Assembly: GCA_902796375.1 (NCBI GenBank)
Contig: CADBOW010000108.1
Coordinates: 1-11,537 of the forward strand
Source of the DNA: an uncultured Lachnospiraceae bacterium
GTDB taxonomy: Bacteria; Bacillota; Clostridia; Lachnospirales; Lachnospiraceae
Direction of reading: 5' to 3'
DNA: 11,537 bases
Of the stretch, positions 7,082 to 11,537 are shown one piece after another (position 1 is the stretch's first letter; each line of letters begins with the position of its first letter). The translations under genes were made by a program, and so were the position numbers. The notes below the pieces were generated by a model, which ran no database searches, was not told where the DNA came from, and saw only the letters and a list, made by a program, of their open reading frames with translations.

Positions 7082-7094
7082 GACGCAAAACGTG

Positions 7095-7100
7095 TATAAT
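7095..7100 (+). promoter_or_regulatory. Probable -10 box of the four-gene unit
   Basis: A perfect TATAAT lies 14 nt after the terminator T run. The matching -35 position (7072-7077, TTCTTT, 17-nt spacing) is poor and falls in the terminator's right arm. A TTGACG at 7080-7085 is too close to serve. Transcription would start near 7107. This is the only good candidate ahead of the unit. Confidence 0.45.
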
Positions 7101-7103
7101 CAA

Positions 7104-7129
7104 TCCTGTTACCGGCTGACTCAACAGGA
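7104..7129 (+). promoter_or_regulatory. Inverted repeat at the predicted transcription start
   Basis: TCCTGTT (7104-7110) and AACAGGA (7123-7129) form a 7-bp inverted repeat with a 12-nt centre and no T run. It spans the predicted start near 7107, so it could be an operator or a small leader hairpin. No function can be assigned. Confidence 0.25.
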
Positions 7130-7170
7130 AGCAGACGGAAGAATGAAATGAACAGATAAAGGAATCGGAT

Positions 7171-7932
7171 ATGAAGAAGAAAAAAGCATTTCTGTTTCTC
7201 GGGATATTTCTGATCATCCTGACCACGGTGGCATTGGTGCTGTTGCTGCCATCCGGGAAGAAGGATTCGGAGGTGGACGAGAAACAGGATGCGGGAATGA
7301 ACAGAACGGAAGCACCGGGACCGGCTTCCACCACAGAACAGAAATCGGAGCAGGAACCGGAAACGCAGGAGGCCTGGAGAACGGCTTTATCCGAGGCGGA
7401 GCAGCGGATCGAGTCCGATACGGAAGCCAAAACCGAGAAGAAGACGGAGAAAATCGTGGACGGCTCCGGGAAGCACAACGGATATCTGGGAAGCAGCTAT
7501 GAGATTCCGGAGGGCTTTCAGGATGTGTCTCCGGCACCTTCGGAGGACGGCTACATTTATCTCTATAAGAACCCGGAGCGTGATATGATACTGCAGGTGA
7601 CGGAATACCGTCTGGAGAAACGGAATATCGGCTTTGAGGCGGAATACAGTGTATATCATAATATGTATAAGAATGATTCCGGTACGGAGATCACCTACGA
7701 TGAGATGGATGGTAACCGGTATTGTATCTCAGGCTATACTGCGGACGGAACCCGGGTGTTCTATCTTGAGGGATTCAAGAAGCCGGACCGGCATGAGGTG
7801 CAGATCTACAGTGAGTACCCGAATGACGCCGGGAAAGAGGATTGTGACAGGCTCCTGGAGGTGCTGCAGGACACGCTGGATTACACATTCGTCACGGATC
7901 CGGAAAGTGTAACGGAGGAAGAGTTAAGATGA
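7171..7932 (+). CDS. Membrane-anchored extracytoplasmic protein of unknown function
   Basis: I do not recognise a named family for this 253-residue protein. Four lysines precede one hydrophobic segment (about residues 6-27), which acts as a signal anchor. There is no lipobox cysteine. Residues 28-95 are a polar, Glu/Lys/Thr-rich linker, as in surface proteins that reach through the wall. Residues 103-240 look globular, from YEIPEGFQDVSP and YLYKNPERDMILQVTEY to LLEVLQDTLDYTF. The alternating strand pattern faintly recalls PsbP/DUF1795-like sandwich folds, but this is only an impression. The start ATG has AAAGGA at 7-nt spacing. The stop overlaps the next start in ATGA, so translation is probably coupled to the DUF4317 gene. 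Confidence 0.85.
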   Translation: MKKKKAFLFLGIFLIILTTVALVLLLPSGKKDSEVDEKQDAGMNRTEAPGPASTTEQKSEQEPETQEAWRTALSEAEQRIESDTEAKTEKKTEKIVDGSGKHNGYLGSSYEIPEGFQDVSPAPSEDGYIYLYKNPERDMILQVTEYRLEKRNIGFEAEYSVYHNMYKNDSGTEITYDEMDGNRYCISGYTADGTRVFYLEGFKKPDRHEVQIYSEYPNDAGKEDCDRLLEVLQDTLDYTFVTDPESVTEEELR

Positions 7933-9095
7933 AACCAAGCGATATCAGTGAGATCAAGCGATTATACCAGCTGGATCCGGAACGGAGCGGAATCCACCGG
8001 ATCAGCGGGTGCTATATCAACGGAGAGAAGGCTCAGGTGGTTCGGTTCACCGAGAATTTTCTTACCTTACCGGAGGAGGAACGGTTTAAGTATCTGGAAA
8101 TCTTCCGGAAATGTCTCTCCGGGACAAAGGACAGGAATCTGATCCTGCTCCGCCCCAGACAGGTGCATCGGGAGGATCATTCCGGTGATATGACCGGGGA
8201 GGAGATGAAGCTTCTGCAGGCACTGATCGAAACGGATCTGAAGGATGATTCCGTGCTTCAGGCCTTCTATGACAAGGTGGTGGAGCATTTTCAGTATATT
8301 GATAATTATCTGATCCTGATCGCGCGTCAGAATTATGATGTTCCAGGCAGAACCATGGACGGGCTGGAGCTGGAGGATGCTTCGGAGGAGGTTTACCGCC
8401 ACATGATCTGTGCCATCTGTCCTGTGAAGCCCACGAAGCCGGGACTGGGATATGATCCGTCCCTGAATGCATTTCATAATCTGACCCAGGGACAGATCGT
8501 GGAAATGCCGATGAACGGCTTCCTGTATCCGGCGTTTATCGAGCGGTCACAGGATCCGGATCATGTGCTGTATTATTCCAAGGATACTGTAGATATCCGG
8601 TCTGATTTTGCGGATGCGGTGCTGGGAAGCGGAGCTCCCCTTGCTGCTGCGGAGCAGAAGGAGTCATTCTCGGATCTCCTGACGGAGACCATGGGAGAGG
8701 ACGGGGATCTTTCAACGGTCCTTCAGATCCAGGACAGCCTTCGGACCTTTGTGAAGGAGAAGAAGGAGGCAGAGGAGAGTCCGGTCCTGAAGAAGGAGGA
8801 TGTGCGTGTGATCCTGACGGAATGCGGGATCGATGAGCAGCGGATGGAGGATTTTGATCAGCGGTTTGATGCCCTGTCACGTTATCCGGAGGATGTTCCC
8901 ATCGAAGAGAGGATCTTTGTGGCTTCCAATCTGGTTCCCACCCGGAGTCTGGAGGTGAAGAATGCGGACTTCACCATCCGGATCAACACCGATCGGACAG
9001 AACTGCTGGAGACCCGGGTGATCGACGGCAGGAAGTGTCTGGTGATCGGACTGGAGGACGGGGTTTCGGTGAATGGCATTCCCGTGGGAATCTAA
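7929..9095 (+). CDS. DUF4317 family protein
   Basis: The 388-residue soluble protein resembles DUF4317, a family I recall from Clostridia with no known activity. Recognisable blocks are ISGCYINGEKAQ (25-36), FLTLPEEERFKYLEIFRK, then NYDVPGRTMDGLELEDASEEVYRHMICAICPVKP (split by family-wide Asp and Cys positions), then IVEMPMNGFLYPAF and the C-terminal ETRVIDGRKCLVIGLEDGVSVNG. No signal peptide or membrane span is seen, so it should be cytosolic. It starts by a 4-nt ATGA overlap with the preceding gene, with GGAGG about 10 nt upstream, and is followed after 18 nt by the hydrolase gene. The family assignment is from memory of its motifs; the function is unknown. Confidence 0.88.
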   Translation: MKPSDISEIKRLYQLDPERSGIHRISGCYINGEKAQVVRFTENFLTLPEEERFKYLEIFRKCLSGTKDRNLILLRPRQVHREDHSGDMTGEEMKLLQALIETDLKDDSVLQAFYDKVVEHFQYIDNYLILIARQNYDVPGRTMDGLELEDASEEVYRHMICAICPVKPTKPGLGYDPSLNAFHNLTQGQIVEMPMNGFLYPAFIERSQDPDHVLYYSKDTVDIRSDFADAVLGSGAPLAAAEQKESFSDLLTETMGEDGDLSTVLQIQDSLRTFVKEKKEAEESPVLKKEDVRVILTECGIDEQRMEDFDQRFDALSRYPEDVPIEERIFVASNLVPTRSLEVKNADFTIRINTDRTELLETRVIDGRKCLVIGLEDGVSVNGIPVGI

Positions 9096-9113
9096 TTGTC
9101 AGGAGGTATTTGC

Positions 9114-10214
9114 ATGAAGAAGAGTACGAAGCTGATACTGGGACTTGCAGGTGCGGCCGGGGCTTATGCGGGGGCTTCCTATGCCGTGGTCCGAGGAGCC
9201 ATGAGCATGGTATTCGGTCGGACCGGAAAGCTGAGACATACCACCGGACTCTGGTATGATGAGATTGAAGCCAGATATCCAGGACGGTATACCAGAACCC
9301 CGGTGGAATTTCCCTCCGGAGATCTGATGCTGAAGGGTTATGTGTATGGAGAGGATCACGGGAAGGGACTCATCATTTTCTCCCATGGGATCTATTCCGG
9401 ACATGAGCTTTATATCAGCGGGATCCTGGAGCTGGTGGAAAAGGGATATCAGGTTCTGGGCTTTGATAATACCGGCTGCTATGAGAGTCCGGGGGAGAAC
9501 AGCAGAGGACTGATCCAGGGACCGCTGGATCTGGCTGCGGCGCTGGATTTTGTACAGTGCAACCGGGCCTATGGGGACCTGCCCAGATTTCTGATGGGAC
9601 ACAGCTGGGGAGGCTATTCGGTCTGCGCGGTTCTGAATTTCGGATATCAGGTGGATGGGATCCTGTCCGTCTCGGGCTTCTCCGATCCCATGGAGGTGAC
9701 GCTGGAAATGGGTCAGTCCATGTTCGGGCCGGCAGCAGGGGCCGTTCTTCCGATGATGCGACTGGAATACAGGAGACGGTTCGGGGAAAATGCGGATCTG
9801 AATGCGATCCGCGGCATTAACAGGGTGGAGACCCCCATTCTCATCATGCATGGAGCAGGAGATGATTATGTAAACTATAACGGATCGGCCATCATCCATC
9901 ATAAGGACGAGATCACCAATCCGAATGTGCAGTTTATGCCGCTGGATTATCCGCTGCGAAACGGGCACAATGACATTTTTCTGTCGGAGGAGGCGAAGAA
10001 GGCGCTGGACGAATTTGATGAACGCCTGAAGGCACCCCTGAAAGAGCATAAGGCCAAGGGATACTGGGACCTGCCGGATGAGATCCAGGATGAGCTCTTC
10101 CTCGGATTGGACCGGGATCTGACCTCACGGCCCAATAAGGAGCTTTTTGATGAGGTGGATCATTTCTTCACCGAATGCCTGGTCCGAAAGGATAATGACA
10201 GAACAGGAATCTGA
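9114..10214 (+). CDS. Alpha/beta hydrolase with N-terminal hydrophobic segment
   Basis: The 366-residue protein has the alpha/beta hydrolase core: LIIFSHGIYSGHELY as the oxyanion-side strand and loop, VLGFDNTGCYES, and the nucleophile elbow GHSWGG with Ser164. The acid is probably Asp250 or Asp251 in HGAGDDYVN, and the base is His285 in RNGHND, so the triad looks complete. A hydrophobic, glycine/alanine-rich segment at residues 5-24 may be a membrane anchor or signal. About 75 residues after the His form a helical tail unusual for the core fold. The substrate is unknown (ester, peptide or lipid). The ATG at 9114 has a perfect AGGAGG at 7-nt spacing; a TTG at 9096 in the same frame lies upstream of that site and is rejected. 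The gaps to the neighbouring genes are 18 and 19 nt. Confidence 0.92.
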   Translation: MKKSTKLILGLAGAAGAYAGASYAVVRGAMSMVFGRTGKLRHTTGLWYDEIEARYPGRYTRTPVEFPSGDLMLKGYVYGEDHGKGLIIFSHGIYSGHELYISGILELVEKGYQVLGFDNTGCYESPGENSRGLIQGPLDLAAALDFVQCNRAYGDLPRFLMGHSWGGYSVCAVLNFGYQVDGILSVSGFSDPMEVTLEMGQSMFGPAAGAVLPMMRLEYRRRFGENADLNAIRGINRVETPILIMHGAGDDYVNYNGSAIIHHKDEITNPNVQFMPLDYPLRNGHNDIFLSEEAKKALDEFDERLKAPLKEHKAKGYWDLPDEIQDELFLGLDRDLTSRPNKELFDEVDHFFTECLVRKDNDRTGI

Positions 10215-10233
10215 GTCACCGGAGGGAATGGAT

Positions 10234-11268
10234 ATGCAGCACAGTTTTCGGAAGCTGCTTCGGAAAAATCTATTATATATGACATTTCCCATGGTTCTGA
10301 TCCTGTCGGGACTTCTGCTGATGCTGTTTCAGATCTCCCGTCTGGAAATGTTTCAGTCAACACCCATGACGGACACGATGGAGGCGGGCAGTTATTTTGA
10401 TTCGGACAGGAGAAATGTTACGATTTCCCTCAGTAATCTGAAGAGTGCCGGATTCGCCCGGACCGACGGAGAGAAGAAGAAGGCGGAATATTTCTACCGG
10501 GTGGAGAACGGTAAGATGCAGCTGTTTGTGCTTTCGGAAGCCACGGCCAAAAGGTACAGAGCCAACCAGATGGAGAATTACGTGCTGACGGTCCGGATCG
10601 AACGGGATGAAGTGACAGCCCGTTATATCGAACAGGAATATGAGACTTCGCTGGGACTGACCGCAGATGAAATGCAGGGCTTCTGTTCCGAATATGTCCT
10701 GGATGAAACGGCTTATCCCCGCGTGCGGATCTGGATGCTCCGGACGGCCACCATAGCACTTTCCATGATCCTGGGGATCCTGATGCTTTATGTGATCCTG
10801 GCCATGATCTTCCCGGCACTGAACTTTGAGGCATGGGTCCTGAAGCGGTTCGGACATATCGGACGGTATATCCGGAAGATCGACCGGGAAATGGAGAAGA
10901 AGCTCCGCTATCATCAGGACAATGTCACCGTGACGGAGAATTATCTGGTCGTGTCTTACATTTCCAAAATCGATGTGGTTCGGATCGATGATATCAAGTA
11001 TCTGTCCAAGCATGTGGAGAAGCGGAAGCGGGGACTCCGGCCGGTTCATGTATACCGGCTTACGGCGTCGAATGCGGATGACCTGTATTTTGAAGCGGAT
11101 TTCTTTGAGGAGGAGATCATCAATGATGTGATCTACTTTATGCGTGGAGAACCGATCCTGGAGTATGAGGAGCAGATCCTGAAGGAGAAGGAAGAGGAAG
11201 AGAACGAGATCGCCGAAAATATGCATGAGGAAGAAGAGGCTTCGGAACCCTATGACCCGGAGCAATAA
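10234..11268 (+). CDS. Two-span membrane protein with cytosolic PH-like domain, function unknown
   Basis: I do not recognise a family with certainty. The 344-residue protein has a membrane span at about 15-34, a likely extracytoplasmic domain at 35-168 (SYFDSDRRNVTISLSNLKS, then YFYRVENGKMQLFVLSE), and a second span at about 169-194. The cytosolic part (195-344) contains VTVTENYLVVSYISKIDVVRIDD and a following strand-rich stretch, ending in a helix (FEEEIINDVIYFMRG). This order resembles bacterial PH/YcxB-like domains, but that is inference. The last 35 residues are mostly acidic. The start is ATG at 10234, with GGAGGG at 7-nt spacing; in-frame ATGs at 10147, 10195 and 10228 lack a well-spaced site. 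It is the last gene of the four-gene unit and is followed by a strong terminator. Confidence 0.88.
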   Translation: MQHSFRKLLRKNLLYMTFPMVLILSGLLLMLFQISRLEMFQSTPMTDTMEAGSYFDSDRRNVTISLSNLKSAGFARTDGEKKKAEYFYRVENGKMQLFVLSEATAKRYRANQMENYVLTVRIERDEVTARYIEQEYETSLGLTADEMQGFCSEYVLDETAYPRVRIWMLRTATIALSMILGILMLYVILAMIFPALNFEAWVLKRFGHIGRYIRKIDREMEKKLRYHQDNVTVTENYLVVSYISKIDVVRIDDIKYLSKHVEKRKRGLRPVHVYRLTASNADDLYFEADFFEEEIINDVIYFMRGEPILEYEEQILKEKEEEENEIAENMHEEEEASEPYDPEQ

Positions 11269-11309
11269 AAAACTCCGATCCGTGACATGGTATCACGATC
11301 GGAGTTTTT
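11269..11309. terminator. Bidirectional Rho-independent terminator
   Basis: AAAACTCCGAT (11269-11279) pairs with ATCGGAGTTTT (11298-11308). After one bulged C, CGTGA (11281-11285) pairs with TCACG (11293-11297) around a 7-nt loop. T runs follow on both strands. It serves the four-gene unit on the plus strand and, less directly, the convergent gene ending at 11344. Confidence 0.88.
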
Positions 11310-11314
11310 ATATG

Positions 11315-11332
11315 GTGCGCCTGGCAGCGCAC
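11315..11332. other. Perfect GC-rich hairpin next to the terminator
   Basis: GTGCGC (11315-11320) and GCGCAC (11327-11332) form a perfect 6-bp stem with a 6-nt loop. No T run follows on either strand, so it is not a standard terminator. On the minus strand it lies between the stop codon of the right-end gene and the main terminator, where it could protect the 3' end of the transcript. Confidence 0.5.
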
Positions 11333-11343
11333 GTTTCTGAGTA

Positions 11344-11537
11344 TCAGTCAACGATGATCTCGTCTGCGGAAGCAGCGGCCTCGTCAGCAACGTCCTTCGC
11401 TTCCTCGGCAGCATCGTCAGCAACGTCCTTTGCTGCTTCGGCAGCATCGGCAGCCACATCCTTTGCTTCCTCAACAGCATCCGCAGCGGCATCCTGTGCT
11501 TCCTCGGCAGGGGCGAATTTCTCCTTGGCGGTTTTTG
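11344..11537 (-). CDS. C-terminal part of an Ala/Glu/Asp/Lys-rich 11-mer repeat protein (5' end missing)
   Basis: The reading frame is open from the right edge to a TGA at 11344-11346 and shows the last 63 residues. It begins KTAKEKFAP, continues with four 11-residue units, and ends ASADEIIVD. The composition is almost only Ala, Glu, Asp, Lys and Val, predicting a long amphipathic helix. Such tails occur in YtxH-like envelope stress proteins and in LEA-like proteins of Firmicutes, but the N-terminal part needed to decide is outside the window. The regular repeats, the acidic end and the stop 35 nt from a terminator on the expected side support a real gene. It is convergent with the four-gene unit. 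Confidence 0.75.
   Translation of the reverse strand, partial: KTAKEKFAPAEEAQDAAADAVEEAKDVAADAAEAAKDVADDAAEEAKDVADEAAASADEIIVD
11380..11511 (-). repeat. Four 33-nt (11-residue) coding repeats
   Basis: Read on the minus strand, the units are PAEEAQDAAAD, AVEEAKDVAAD, AAEAAKDVADD and AAEEAKDVADE. The DNA period is 33 nt, with GTCAGCAACGTCCTT recurring on the plus strand. An 11-residue period puts Ala/Val and charged residues on fixed faces of a helix, as in LEA-type and apolipoprotein-like sequences. Confidence 0.85.

Noticed and set aside
9096..9113. TTG start of the hydrolase gene at 9096
   Set aside because: It would place the AGGAGG ribosome site inside the coding region; ATG 9114 is positioned exactly for that site.
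9099..10049. Minus-strand frame antisense to the hydrolase gene
   Set aside because: The opposite strand has a complete catalytic motif set and an ideal ribosome site; this frame has neither.
10147..10233. Earlier starts of the two-span protein (10147, 10195, 10228)
   Set aside because: They lack well-spaced ribosome sites, and the first two overlap the hydrolase gene by up to 68 nt; ATG 10234 follows GGAGGG by 7 nt.
10357..11265. Minus-strand frame antisense to the two-span protein gene
   Set aside because: It has no ribosome site or domain pattern, and its apparent membrane stretch is the complement of the acidic tail codons.
11250..11492. Minus-strand frame of 80 codons at the right edge (MPLRMLLRKQ...)
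   Set aside because: It runs through the terminator and is out of frame with the regular 11-residue repeat reading, which ends sensibly before the terminator.

Overview
The window looks like a Clostridia chromosome, most likely Lachnospiraceae-like. It is a mid-GC genome with strong GGAGG/AAAGGA-type ribosome binding sites, dense U-tract terminators, a choline-binding-type repeat protein with a C39-like protease domain, a MocR-type regulator, MATE, AI-2E and OFA-type transporters, and a DUF4317 protein, a family I know from anaerobic Firmicutes. No species is claimed. I see no RNA genes, CRISPR array, insertion sequence or phage gene, and no gene-free stretch longer than about 240 bases.

Layout. 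(1) At 2-1078 (+) is the 3' part of a secreted, wall-binding protein: eight 20-residue repeats, then a C39-like papain-fold domain. It ends at a bidirectional terminator facing the next unit. (2) At 1178-4055 (-) are a MocR-family regulator and, 82 nt downstream, a MATE exporter, probably one transcript. (3) At 4173-5558 (+), divergent from the regulator, is an AI-2E family permease with an unusual 97-residue charged tail. The shared intergenic region carries promoter elements for both directions and an inverted repeat touching both, and the regulator may be read from a leaderless mRNA. (4) At 5672-7036 (+) is an OFA-family MFS transporter. Its near-consensus promoter lies inside the terminator of the preceding gene, and its codon use suggests high expression. 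(5) At 7171-11268 (+) are four tightly packed genes of unknown role: a membrane-anchored protein, a DUF4317 protein, an alpha/beta hydrolase and a two-TM protein with a cytosolic domain. (6) At 11344-11537 (-) is the C-terminal end of an Ala/Glu/Asp/Lys-rich protein built of 11-residue repeats, convergent with unit 5 across a second bidirectional terminator.

How they may work together. Units 2 and 3 read as a regulator with two membrane-transport targets, but the ligand and cargo cannot be told from sequence. Unit 5 is the best candidate for an undescribed system. Its intergenic distances are -4, 18 and 19 nt, it sits between terminators, and its products span extracellular, membrane and cytosolic locations around one putative hydrolase. 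Units 1, 4 and 6 show no functional link to the others.
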